A DNA stretch of 64,000 nt, from NCBI RefSeq assembly GCF_047948215.1, contig NC_134467.1:39554520-39618519 (forward strand). The letters are read 5' to 3'. Each line of letters starts with the position of its first letter. Position 1 is the first letter of the stretch. The notes beneath the pieces are model-generated. The model was given only the letters and a program-made list of their open reading frames with translations, searched no databases and was not told where the DNA came from. This document shows, piece by piece, positions 46,381-57,649 of this stretch. A program made the translations under genes and the position numbers. This stretch comes from Lycorma delicatula (Eukaryota; Arthropoda; Insecta; Hemiptera; Fulgoridae).

Positions 46381-46644
46381 GTAAGTATTAATTAAACATG
46401 ATTTCTCTTTTGTTTACTACATAAATATATCTATGTGTGTATTTGTATGTATGTATATTATATTACTTCTATGTGTTCTGTTACAAAAAAAAAATTGTTT
46501 TTATTTTTATTAGTTCTATTTAGTTAATACTGACTTATGCTGTGTATAAATAATAAATTATCAGTGTGTGGGAGCAAAATTTTTGTTTGAAAATTTGGTG
46601 ATAATTTAAATGTGTGTATTACAATCTGTTGATATAGTTCACAT

Positions 46645-46684
46645 TTCAATAAGCTTCAATAAGCTTATAAGCTTTCAATAAGCC
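46645..46684. repeat. TTCAATAAGC short tandem array
   Basis: TTCAATAAGC recurs three times with one degenerate unit between. It lies just upstream of the R1-like LINE. Confidence 0.8.
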
Positions 46685-46714
46685 TAATAAAATATAAATA
46701 TTTTATCAGGTAAG

Positions 46715-49700
46715 CAATTTAAAATGGACCCGATACAGAGAGTTAAACACGCAATACCAGCGGAAACAGTCTGGCTTGTGTGGGTTCCTCCGCCTATTTG
46801 GTTACTATTTGTGATGTTTTCGAAAATATTCAGAAATTATTATACTAAGTTGTTTGTAAGGATTTGGTATTTGTTTTTGGTTTCTATATTTGGGTATTTT
46901 ATTTCAAATTTTTGGTTACATAGGTAGCCTAGGCTATCTGTTGGAGTGGGTGGGTTTATTCTCTTTGAACTATTCTACTGGCACAGGGACTGTCTGTTAC
47001 TCAGTTTGTATTTATTGTTATTGGTTTTTGTTATGTTTAATAATTTTGGTCTGTTAATTTTGAATTTGTTGAAATTTCATACATTTGTTTAATTTGAACA
47101 GCTCTTGTCCTATTGGCAACGGTTTGTTTGTTTATGTTTTGTGTTGATAGTTTTCATTTGTATTGTGTGTTTATTATTGTGCATCCACTTTGTTTGGCAA
47201 AGATAATGACTGTTGGTAAGTCTATTAAACTTTAATCTGAGATTTTACGCGAAAATTTTCTTACCAAAATTTTCATGTAGTCAACCCAACACTGGTTAAG
47301 TGGTGTAAATTTCTTGTACTTGTGGGTTTACCCATTTAGTTCACTATATAGTGGTTTGTTGATTGAGGGTATGTCTGACACAGCTGACATTAAGAATCAG
47401 GGTAAGCCCAAGTGGGTTAAATCTGGTGAGGTGTTGCAGCTTGATGGTTCTTCCTCCTCTTTTGGGGAGGATAAGTCGCAAGATGAGCCATCGATCTGGG
47501 CTGGAGAGGTTAAGGTTTTGGTTCAAGAATCAGGGAAAACCGTTAGAAAGGCAGGTACCTTTGCCACCTTAATGCGAGCCTTTGAGGAGAATTATGATTT
47601 AATTGTTCAGTTATTGGAAACTCAAAGGAGTGCCTCCAAAAGTGTGCGGGATAGGATCTTCCTAAGGTGAGGGATTTTAAGTCAGTTGTGGCAGCGCTGG
47701 CTGAGGGATAACAGATGTTGGCTGCTAAGCCTGTTGTGGCAAGATAGGTGGTGGTAAAGGAGACATGAAGCTAATCTGTCCTGACGACAGCCAGAAGTGG
47801 TGTTTGTCAATATGAATGAAGTGACATCTAGCAAAACTAGTAAAGACCTGAAGGATGAGTTTCAGGTAGTCCTTTGCAGTAAGAGGTCGAACCTGAAGAT
47901 TCAACCAAATAAGACAAACAAAGAAGCGTCTTGTGGTAGTTGCAGATGATGAAAATACTTTCAAAGTGATTACTGATTCTTCAAAGATTGATAACTCTTG
48001 ACGTGAGAGTGGATCGTAAGAGAAAGAGGTGAAGAAATTTGTGGATTCTCTCTCGGTTAGACTCTTAAGTTTTTGGAGTGTCAATGATTTGGAATTGGAT
48101 AACCTGACAGAAAAATTGTCGGTGTCCTTTATTGACACTGCTTAGTGCTCTATACCCTGTAGTTCCAGTCGATAGAGGCAAGTGTTGTGGTCGAATAAGG
48201 AAAATACTAATTTGAAACAGTGTGTCTATTGTTTACGAAGGGCATCTCAATGAGAATGTGATTCTGGACAGTGGGCCATACTTGTTGCTAATTATAGAGA
48301 GCAGGAATTATTACTTTTACAAGGTATGTAGTGCCAAAAGAGATTCATGGCATTCTTTTGCGCAACACCGGGTAATAAAGACCCATGAGGAGTAGTATAT
48401 AGAGTTTTGGGACACAAACGTAGAAAGGATGTTCTTCTATCCACTCTCTCAACTTTGCATGGAATTATATCAGACAAAAGTGAAATATTACAAAAACTAT
48501 TTGATGATTTAATGCCTGATGATAATGCAGACTGTGAGTCTGTATATTTACTGGTGTGTCGTAAGGTCGCTCATGTATATGGGGATGCTTTATCTTCGGA
48601 AATTACCGAGGCTGAAGTGTGTCAGGTTATTTGTAGTTTTGGAAAGGTTATGGCCCCTGCCTTTGATGGTATAACAGTGGAGCTTCTTGTTTGCTGTGTT
48701 GGAGTTTGTGTCAGAACTGTCACACGGGTTTTCAGCAGATATTTGTTTGCTGGGTATTTCCCAGTTTGTTCGAGGAAGAAAGGATTAGTTAAATTATTAT
48801 TTAAATGCGGTGACAAGGAAGCTACTGTTGGTGCCTCTTACAGGCCCTTGAAGTTGCTGTCAGTTCACGGTAAAGTTTTTGAGAAGGTTCTGTATCTTCG
48901 TGTGAATGAGAGATTGATCTTGTGATGTTACTGAAAATCCTCGAGGATGTACTGAAAATGAGTTGCAAGTTCTGCAAAGTTATTTCAGATGACATTCATT
49001 TCATCAAGATGTGGTGCTTTGTGGAAACAGCCGTGAAATTAGTAAGACACTGTGTAAGGGTTGTCTCCAGGGCAGTGTGTTGGAGCCTCTGTTGTGGGTG
49101 GTAGAGTTTGATTCTCTTCTGCGGTGTAGGTTGTCCAGCGGGTGTTGTGGTGGCTTATGCTAATGGCATGCTCCTGCTGATCAAACAGTGCTCACAAAGG
49201 GAGTTGCATTCATAGCCACATGGGCCTGCAGGATGCTTGAGCCGTGAGGTCATCAACGTAAGATGAAGTTCAGCTTGGAAAAGACCATGATGATACTCCT
49301 TAAAAGTCCATTTGGCGGCAAGCCTATATTTGGATGTCAGGCCAGCGAATCAAATATATTCAGATTCAAAAGTACCCCAGGGTATTTCTTGATGACAATT
49401 TTTGATTCAAGGAGCACTTACAATATGTTGCAAAGAAGGCCTGTAGTACCTTCTGTGGTATTTGACATGTGATCAATCATGATGGAGTTCTTAATTTTAA
49501 GGCCATGAGTACGCTGCATAAGGGTGTGTATGAGGTAATTATGCTATAAAGATGAAATTAAAAAATTATTGGGATATTTTATTGAGACCCAATACGTCTT
49601 GCTGTTAACGGTGACAGGAGGCTACCATATGATGACATGAGTCAATTTTTGTGATTGCTGGAGTGAATCCAATTGATCTACTTGTGTCAGAGGAGCAAAC

Positions 49701-50650
49701 AGGTATATGTTGCTAAGAAGTCAGGAGAGTTGACTTCAGAAAAAGTTTGGACTATTGAGCAACAGGGCTATCCTTTATGGCTGGCAAGATGGGGTGAAAC
49801 AGTTGATGGGCATGATCTGTTTCCTGATGTTGCTGGTTTGCAGGGCGCCTCTTGGGTATGATAAAAAAATTTGTGATGCAATTTCTTCCAGTGTATGGCA
49901 GGTTTAGGGGCAGATTGGCTTGCTTTGGCCTGGTTGATTCCGTGTTATGTCTGCAATGTGTTGCGCTGGACAATTACTTTTATGTTTTCTATGAATGTTT
50001 CAGTATGATATGAAGCACACAGAAATGATTTGTTAGCTTGATGTTATCAGGTTGACATTGGACTTCCATGAAAATTGGAAAAACCAGGCTGAATGGACCA
50101 TCATTGAAGAACGTATGGGATCTCTTGTAAAAGAAAGGATTGGTGAAGGTGTGTAGAGAAGTTTCCCCCTTGGGTTTTCCATTTGTTGTTCTGTTATGGT
50201 ATTAGTGTTCATGTTTTATGTTCTTGCTCTTGTTCTCTATTTACGTTTTGCTATGTTTTGTTTTATGTTTTTGTTTTATTTTATTCATGCTGGTTTGTGT
50301 TGAACTGAACCTTTCCTATTAGGTGTAGTTTATTTTATTGTCAGCTCAATTGGTATTAGTGTTCATGTTTTATGTTCTTGCTCGTGTTCTCTATTTATGT
50401 TTTGCTACGTTCTGTTTTATGTTTATGTTTTATTTTATTCATGCTGGTGTGTGTTGAACTCAGCCTTTCCTATTAGGTGTAATTTATATTATTGTAAGCT
50501 TAATTGGTCAGTCTTGTTTAAGACTTATTGATAGGTTTTTTGTAGGTATAATATGGAGAGGGTGACATTGCGACCAGAATCATCACATGGCAGGAGTCTA
50601 TTCCTACAGGGTCAGGATGGACGTGATACAGATGAAACATAGTTTTGAAA
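46715..50650 (+). pseudogene. R1-like LINE pseudogene in intron 3
   Basis: A degraded non-LTR retrotransposon. An open first frame (47314-47670) ends GTFATLMRAFEENYDLIVQL and resembles a gag-like ORF1. The reverse transcriptase begins near 48580 with EITEAEV..ICSFGKV and AFDGIT, then FPVCSRKKGLVKLL, SYRPLKLLSVHGKVFEK, then after a shift KGCLQGSVLEPLL and AYANG in place of the catalytic YADD. A C-terminal FLPVYGRFRGRL..C..C region lies at about 49890-49950. The block order is that of the R1/LOA group. Many stops and shifts and the lost catalytic Asp pair make it dead. It is nearly 4 kb, so one of the longest elements here, and it lies in the intron in the same direction as the gene. Confidence 0.75.
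50197..50504 (+). repeat. 154-bp tandem duplication in the LINE 3' region
   Basis: TGGTATTAGTGTTCATGTTT begins at 50197 and again at 50351, and the third-unit start TGG lies at 50505. The two units differ at only a few bases. Confidence 0.92.
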
Positions 50651-51657
50651 TAAAATTTTATTAATGAAATGAAACTAAAATAAATTTTAATTCTGTATTT
50701 ATATTAGGTAAAACTAAACAATATTTATAAACTCTAATCCTTCAGATCTGGGGAACATAGGCTGTTGTCCTCTGCTGACTGTAAAAGCTGTATGAATGTG
50801 TACTAATGAGTTTAATGTGCAACACATTGGCTTCTTCCATCAAGACAAAGAAACAATGTGTTGCACATTAAACAACAACAGTTTTTATCCACAATCTTAA
50901 TAGAGTTAAGAATTCTTGAAAATTGTACAGAAGACTTTTGTACTGACAATACAGTAACAAAAATTGTTTCATCCCATATATGTTCACCAGAAACAGCAGG
51001 AAATTCATTCACTAGTCTTGATAAATGAAACCATGCCCCTCATCTGACAAAAAAGTATAGATCGGGTGTATCTGATATCGACAATGTTTTTGAGAAGTCA
51101 ATCTGCATTAATTAAGGTGTTACGGTTAGTTCTCATATGTTGTTACATAGTATGGTTTCAGATTTAAATCAGATTTGAATCTAAAGTCAAAATGTGTAAT
51201 TTACATCGCTTTATTGTGATATCTAATATATAAATTTTTTTGACAGACAGACCAGCAATCCTTGAATATCAGCAATGGCCTCTGGAGTCATTATAATGGA
51301 AGGTCATCTATTTCATTTTTCAATTTGAAATCAACTTTGTTCAAATTGATTGCCTTTTTGAATTGTGTATTTTGCTTTTTGCTTGAATTCTGTCATTCAG
51401 AAATTTTTCAGCAAATATTTGATGTGTTCCTGTAAAGGATCGAGGTGTGTAGAAATGTGTGAGGAGTGTATCACAAAAGTGCTAATTTGTAAGAGATGTT
51501 TTTATTTTATAATCTTATATACTTATAAAACAAGATTATATTATTGTAATTATATATTATAAATAATGTTTTCTTGTATATATATATATATATATATACA
51601 AGAATTATAGTGTAATATTATTATAGTGTAATACATACACTATAATCTACAGGGTGT
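50651..51657. other. Intron sequence with a perfect hairpin
   Basis: Holds the 20-bp hairpin listed next and a (TA)n palindrome at 51571-51604. No gene. The minus-strand frame at 51012-50812 shows no recognisable motif. Confidence 0.4.
50810..50873. other. Perfect 20-bp hairpin with 24-base loop
   Basis: GTTTAATGTGCAACACATTG (50810-50829) is exactly complementary to CAATGTGTTGCACATTAAAC (50854-50873). The loop is 24 bases. It is less AT-rich than usual for this window. Confidence 0.9.
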
Positions 51658-52686
51658 CCAGACTAAAAGTATCCTAAAGTACAACTTGTATTAAGAAAAC
51701 CAGGTAATCATTTTTATAACTTTCTTCTTTTTTTTTTATTAAACTCATCATGTTAATGTAGGTTAGTCAGCTTTAATGTATGCACCTTTTTTAGCTCATC
51801 AGATCCCTAGACGATAATGTAACTCTTGCCATGTGTTTAGGAGCAACTGCGGCATTGTTAGAGCAACACCTTTAAAATTTTTTTTTTTAATACGTTCAAA
51901 TCTCAAATTTTTCTTTGTTATAACTTTTAATAAACCCTCAAGCAAAAACATGTAGAGGAGTGATATCTAAGAGATGTCGGTGGACATGCACTAGGATCTC
52001 CTTGTCTGATTTAACATCTGGGGAAGTGTGTCGATAAAAGTGGTGTGGAGCACCATCTTGTTGGAAACTGAATCCTGCAGGAATCTGAAGAACAGCAAAG
52101 TTCTTAAGCATGTAATGGTACGTGTGCCCTGTAACAGTGAACTTCATGAAAAAAAATGCCCAATGATGCCATCTTTTCTCATCATAACATATACTGACTT
52201 TTGGTATGTCTCATTCATTTTTTATTCCTGTATGGTGTTTTCACTATACCAAATTTGACAATTGTGTCTTTAACTATCCCAAATGTATGAAAAGTTACCT
52301 CAACTCTAAATAAAATATCATTATAATTAGGATTGTTTTCAATATGATGATTACATCTGCTACAAACTGATATTTGCAGCGAACGTTTGTTTTAATGTGA
52401 TGTATTTGTAACTTGTACGCTTGCAAATGGAGTGCTTATTACCAATGTCATGAACAGTAGAAAGAGGCATTTGCAGTCCATAACTAGACCACCTAATAGA
52501 CTTACCTAGACTGGCAGTGAATGCATCGCTTACTTGATTCACAGTCTCTTATAACTAAAAAACCTTTTGATTTCCAGTTTGTGAAACCAAGCTTCCAATC
52601 TCTCTTGAAGTCATATGTTGGGAATATGATGTCTTGGATGCAGGAGAGTTGATATTTAATTCTGTTTGTACAAGCCGTTGAACACG

Positions 52687-52755
52687 CATAACTAACTGAA
52701 ACTACTAACCAAAGCATGCATTGAAGTTGCAAAACATGCACCAAAGCATGTATCT
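52687..52755 (+). repeat. 69-bp direct repeat, left copy
   Basis: CATAACTAACTGAAACTACT through CATGTATCT. The right copy at 53586-53654 differs at three positions. Together they bracket the inserted exon-bearing segment. Confidence 0.93.
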
Positions 52756-52756
52756 T

Positions 52757-53585
52757 GATGATACCGCAGAGGAAACACTATGCTTGTTTTTACCACATCA
52801 CCTGATTAAAGATGATATTACATCTGATTGGTTGTTTTTTATGTCATATGGTAAGTGTCATCACATCATTAAACTTAACATTAAAATGCTGATTTTATGT
52901 TTTAGGATAATGAATCTTTGCAAGTGAAAGAGGAGCCACTTGGTAATGGTTGTGATAATTATAATGAAGTAACTGATCCTCTTGGGATTGAAGGGATCAA
53001 GTTAATTAAATCTGACGATCATGTAATTAAAAACGAAGTGGTAAGTTTTATTTTCTGCATTTATTTTATAATGAGAGTGATGTATGAAGTTTATTCTAGC
53101 CCTCTGTGTGTCTACATCGGTGTATTATATGAGTGAAAGTTTATGTATGCACTTAATGTCGATTCTTTAATTTGACTTCACTGCATTTTCTATCATGTTT
53201 TGATTCTTTCTTTAGTAATTGTTGAATTTAAAAGTTTTAACTTATAAGTACAGGGAGCATTACACTTCTGATGCTTTACCACATTGGGGACTGCCACATT
53301 AGCCAAAATGTTACTACTGCTTTTATTATGATAATGCGCGTGTACACATGTCTCTGATTGTAGATGCAAAACTCCATGAAAATTTATTCTTTGACAGTGG
53401 AAAGTTGAAACTTGTGCTGTATTCACTTGATTTGACACCTATTGGTTACTTCCTCTTTCCAAAACTGAAAAAATTACTCGCTACACAAAAATTCATTTTA
53501 AATAATACAAAAGGTGAGATAACTGCTTACTTCACAGAGAAAATATTAAAAAGTTGGAAAATCTGTGTAAATTATCAAATTGTAA
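52757..53585 (+). repeat. Inserted copy of the exon 1 / exon 2 segment
   Basis: Matches 43544-44386 with scattered substitutions and small deletions. The first donor was lost by a deletion of about 14 bases, while a nearby G-to-T change makes a new CATATG|GTAAGTG. The exon 2 copy remains intact. The mariner relic at the end is also copied. Confidence 0.92.
52906..53040 (+). CDS. Duplicated zinc-finger exon 2 (possible alternative exon)
   Basis: 45 codons between TTTATGTTTTAG|GAT (acceptor at 52905) and GAAGTG|GTAAGTTT (donor at 53041), phase 0 at both ends, fully open. It encodes ESLQVKEEPLGNG and later IKLIKSDDHVIKNEV. Five residues differ from the original (K-E, Q-P, C-G, A-G, A-V), while VKEE and IKNE are kept. 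It lies in the correct orientation inside the last intron of the gene, so it could be spliced in between exon 3 and the finger exon without disturbing the frame. Expression is not shown; it may equally be a silent copy. Confidence 0.55.
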
Positions 53586-53590
53586 CATAA
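53370..53590 (+). pseudogene. Mariner C-terminal relic, duplicated copy
   Basis: Reads KLVLYSLDLTPIGYFLFPKL then KKLLATQKFILNN and AYFTEKILKSW, the C-terminal part of a mariner transposase after the third catalytic Asp. It was carried along within the duplicated segment. Confidence 0.8.
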
Positions 53591-53654
53591 CTAAGTGAAA
53601 CTACTAACCAAAGCATGCACTGAAGTTGCAAAACATGCACCATAGCATGTATCT
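53586..53654 (+). repeat. 69-bp direct repeat, right copy
   Basis: See the left copy at 52687-52755. Confidence 0.93.
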
Positions 53655-53833
53655 GTACAGTTGCATTGGAGTCGGCTTGCCTGCACTTGTGTATTCTGCT
53701 GAATCTGAGAGTATACCGAACAAATCTTGGGGATATATCGTGTCATTTGAGCTTATGTTGTAAGAGATTTCAAGGACTGGTTTCCTAAATATAGGCCATT
53801 AGTTTTAGATACCTTTACCCCAGACATCGTGTA

Positions 53834-54195
53834 TATAAAATTTGTGGGTTTGTAGATCTGATCAATATGAATGTAGAAGTAATAAATATATTGACCTGTT
53901 ATAAATTTGCTAAATAGTTAGATTTGTTGGTTTTCCTAAAACATGCATTTGATAATAAAGTTTCACTCAAGAGTATAAACATATTATAAAATAAGTAAAA
54001 TTCCTTATTATACTAAAGTTAACTCGATGATTAATTAATATTCAATACCATGTTGATTATGAATATATGTTTAAATTATTCAATTTTTTATACGTATTTA
54101 GTGGCTTTTTGAAAGATAACACTTATTAATGTTATTGTAATTGAAATAATTTTTTATTAATTCATAATTATAACAAAAAATAACTTAATTTGCAG
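53834..54195. other. End of the last intron
   Basis: AT-rich. It ends in the acceptor TTAATTTGCAG at 54195. Confidence 0.6.
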
Positions 54196-55326
54196 ATTGC
54201 TATGGATAAAGGAACTATCAAGGGAAGTACCAAGAATTTTATTACTTGTAAGAGCATAAATAATTCGTTAAATGATGGAATTATAAGTGAAAACTCCAGT
54301 GAATGTAATTGTGCTTATGGTGATGTAATGATAGAAAATTCAATTGAGAATATAAGTAGTGAAAACAAGTTGCTCGAGCAGAAAGGAAAAAAATTGGTTT
54401 GTGAATATTGCAATGAAAGATTCAGATGTAACTGTTATTTAAAGAGACACATTAACATTCATACTAAACAGAAAAAAAATAATAGTAACTTTTGTCAAAA
54501 GTCATTTCATTTTGAAAATGTTTTAAATAGACATCTTAATATTAATACAACAGAGGAAAATTATGTTTGTAACTTCTGTCAAAAGTCATTTAATACTAAA
54601 TCTCATTTAGTGAGACATCTTAATATTCATACAAAAGAGAAAAATTATATTTGTAACGTTTGTCAAAAGTCATTTAATGACAAAAGCTGTTTAATTAAAC
54701 ATATTAATAATCATACAAAAGAGAAAAAATATATTTGTAACTTCTGTCAAAAGTCATTTAATAGTAAATATTATTTAGTGAGACATCTTAATATTCATAC
54801 AAAAGAGAAAAATTATATTTGTAACTTTTGTCAAAAGTCATTTAATGACAAAAGCAGTTTAAATAAACATATTAATAATCATACAAAAGAGAAAAAATAT
54901 ATTTGTAACTTTTGTCAGAAGTCTTTTTATGATAGTTCTACTTTAAAAACACATTTAAATATTCATACTAAGGAGAAAAATTATATTTGTAACTTTTGTC
55001 AGAAGTGTTTTTATCGAAGTTCGTATTTAAAATCACATTTAAATATTCATACTAAGCAGAAAAATTATATTTGTAATTTTTGTCAGAAGTCATTTAATCG
55101 TAAAGACCTTTTAAATACGCATGTTATTAATATTCATACTAAGGAGAAAAATTATATTTGTAACTTTTGTCAGAAGTCATTTAATTGTAAAGACCTTTTA
55201 AATACGCATGTAAATAATATTCATACTAAGGAGAAAAACTATATTTGTAACTTCTGTCAAAAGTCATTTAATACTAAATACCATTTAGTGAGACATCTTA
55301 ATATTCATACAAAAGAGAAAAATTAA
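54196..55326 (+). CDS. C2H2 zinc-finger gene, finger exon (3'-truncated array)
   Basis: 376 codons from the acceptor TTTGCAG (54195) to TAA at 55324, in frame with the phase-0 exons upstream; an internal ATG at 54202 could also start a short form. The first 68 residues are a Ser/Asn-rich linker. Then come about eleven C2H2 fingers: 1 is CEYCNERFRCNCYLKRHINIH-like, 2 lacks the first Cys and ends Asn, 3-11 follow YICNFCQKSFNxKxxLxxHLNIHTKEKN with nearly identical linkers. Fingers 9 and 10 have H-x4-H spacing. Known family role: sequence-specific DNA binding in the nucleus. Nearly uniform fingers suggest recent internal duplication. The array stops where one base has been lost; see the relic downstream. 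Confidence 0.88.
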   Translation: MAMDKGTIKGSTKNFITCKSINNSLNDGIISENSSECNCAYGDVMIENSIENISSENKLLEQKGKKLVCEYCNERFRCNCYLKRHINIHTKQKKNNSNFCQKSFHFENVLNRHLNINTTEENYVCNFCQKSFNTKSHLVRHLNIHTKEKNYICNVCQKSFNDKSCLIKHINNHTKEKKYICNFCQKSFNSKYYLVRHLNIHTKEKNYICNFCQKSFNDKSSLNKHINNHTKEKKYICNFCQKSFYDSSTLKTHLNIHTKEKNYICNFCQKCFYRSSYLKSHLNIHTKQKNYICNFCQKSFNRKDLLNTHVINIHTKEKNYICNFCQKSFNCKDLLNTHVNNIHTKEKNYICNFCQKSFNTKYHLVRHLNIHTKEKN

Positions 55327-55580
55327 TTTATAACTTCTGTCAGAAGATGTTTAATCATTTTTCTAATTTAAAGTTGTGTATTAATTTACATCCCAAAAGG
55401 AAAAATTATGTATGTAAATTTTGCCAAAAGTGTTTTAATTGCAGTTGTGATTTTAAAACACATATTAATTTCCACATAAAGAAAAAAATTAATATTTGTA
55501 ACATTTATCAAAAATCTCTTAATCAGATTTATATTTTGGAAAGACATCTTAACAATAACCTTATTAGAGAATTGTTATGA
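55327..55580 (+). pseudogene. Relic fingers 12-14 in a shifted frame
   Basis: After the stop, a shifted frame reads MFNHFSNLKLCINLH (finger 12, first Cys codon now Tyr), CKFCQKCFNCSCDFKTHINF (13) and CNIYQKSLNQIYILERHLNN (14, second Cys and last His lost), then a stop. They continue the spacing and linkers of the coding array, so the ancestral protein was longer. Confidence 0.85.
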
Positions 55581-57649
55581 CCTTTAAGAAAATTGATTAA
55601 GGAAAAACGTAATAGCATTCTTTCATATGTGTATAATTTAAAACTAGTATGACAAAATTTTTCTTATGTTTTTAATGTAATGTTACATTTTTCTCATTTT
55701 TGTATGTTACAACTTAAGGCAGGGAATTTCTATCTTGTTTACCTCAAATGCAGATATGTATATTACTGTAGTTTATAATATATGATGAGTTATGTAGATT
55801 TTAACCCCAGAACCATGGCAGTCAGAAAATTTGGTGTAAAAAAGTTGTGTAAAGTTCTCAAGTGAAACTTGTATAAATCACTAGTTACATGTGTTTTTCT
55901 TGAACTTTTTTTTTCTCAAATGACGCTCACAAATGAAGTTCACATCGTGTGTTACATTTTAGTAATGTTTTCAAATATTAAAACCAAACAATCTGTGCCT
56001 GTTATCAATATTGACCTCAAAATCTTTACTAGCTTTTAATTTATTACCAACATACATGTAAAAAAATTAGTGCTACTTTCATGTATCAATTTCTTTAATG
56101 TCTATTGTTATCTGCTGGTTGTGAATTATTTTCCTCTTTTTATAAGCTTTTATTTAACTTGCTTAAGTTATAATCAAATCTTGCAACTGCTATATCTTTT
56201 GATCTATCGTATAAAAATCAATGAAATTTGGTACACGTATGTAACTTCGATGACAATACAGTACTATGGTGTTAAAATTTGGATATGACCCACCCCCACC
56301 CTCCCACGCGCTACTCCTAGACTAAATTCATGCATGTTGCTGAAAATTTTTATTTCTCATGAATCGTATGACAATCAATAAAATTTGATTCACGTTTATA
56401 AAGATTTCATTTTAATTAATTATGAATTTTTATTTAACGAGTTCATAATTACGATTATAATAACGATAACAATTAATAATTTTTCAGATTACTGTCAAAA
56501 TGTAATAACTTTGTGCAAGATTTCTAAATTTAATTTTTATTTTTAATCTTATTAACCCTTAAAGATCATCCCGGTGCAAATTTGAACCATCAAAGAATTA
56601 AAACTTGTGTTATTTTATTACAGATAAATAAAGTATATACAATACTAAACAACCTCATTAAACAAAAAGTATATTTTAAAATACAGCAAATGTCTATAAA
56701 TACTTATTCGAAAAGATTGTTATAATAACTGCGCCGTGCTTTTATTTAACGAAATATTTTCATTACTTTTAATTTTAAAATTTAATAATTATTACATTTA
56801 TTTATTTTTTATTTATTGGTTATTTATTAGATATTTATATAATTCATTTTTTACTTTTCAGTTCATTTTCAGGTTTTTCTAATTTGTTTCCTTTTGTTTA
56901 TTAATGTTAATATTAATATTAGTTAAATAAAAGCTTTTTTAAATAATAATTTTTTTTCTTTTGCAGCAACAAGCATAATTAAAAATACTCCATAACTTTG
57001 AAAATAAACAAAAACTAACATTTTGAAATGTATGTCTCCATTCATTTAAATAGTCTTACTACTCTCCAACTTCTGTTTGAAATTTTATTCTGTTCACAAT
57101 AAAAAAAGTTTTTTTTTGGTAAGGATGGGAGCCGCAAATCTAAACAATAAGAGGGCAGAGACTTGAGATGGCAGGTCTCTCGACCGTGCTCAGAAATTCT
57201 ATTTGCATCTCGACTAGTTTTTGTTGTTATAACTTCTAAAATGTTATGAATTTATTTGTGGAAATTTAGACGTATTTTTAAAAGTGTGTACTGTCGGAAA
57301 ATGTAAAAAATGTTTAATTTTTTTTTTTACCCGACAAGTTTAAAACCTCCCAAAAAAATTAATCTTTAAAATAAAATCCTCTGTTGCCACTGTTAGTATT
57401 CTAATACATTTCTTTAAGAAATGTTTTGTTACATATTTTAAGGGATTTTTATTTAAGATTTTTTTTTGACTGATGAATTAATTCATTTAAATCTGTGATA
57501 ATTAATTTCTAGAGATTTTGATTTGTTTTTAATATTCGTCAAACATTTGTATTTTTTTAGGAAATATATAATCCTTTTTTTTCTGCAATTACTTTAATGT
57601 TTCTATTTTAATTTTTGTTACTTCAAAATTGTCTGCAATTATTGCCTGA
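55581..57649. other. 3' flank of the zinc-finger gene
   Basis: AATAAA at 56377-56382 is a possible polyadenylation signal. A small C-rich patch lies at 56288-56315. No further gene is recognised. Much of the rest is AT-rich. Confidence 0.4.

Larger units (their letters stand above)
51660..53831 (-). mobile_element. Tc1/mariner-type transposon carrying a host exon segment
   Basis: Left end CAGGGTGTCCAGACTAAAAG (51660, after TA) and right end TTTAGATACCTTTACCCCAG through ACATCGTG (to 53831, before TA) are imperfect inverted copies over about 60 bases. The transposase is on the minus strand and broken: SDAFTASLGKSIR then LQMPLSTVHDI (helix-turn-helix part, about 52535-52430), VTGHTYHYMLKNF and FQQDGAPHHF (second catalytic Asp, about 52065), then a weak LLDITPLHVFA where RSPDLTPLDFFLWG is expected. 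The host segment 52756-53585 interrupts its upstream part. Confidence 0.75.

Noticed and set aside
47344..47526. Overlapping frames opposite the LINE ORF1
   Set aside because: Shadows of the plus-strand LINE frame.
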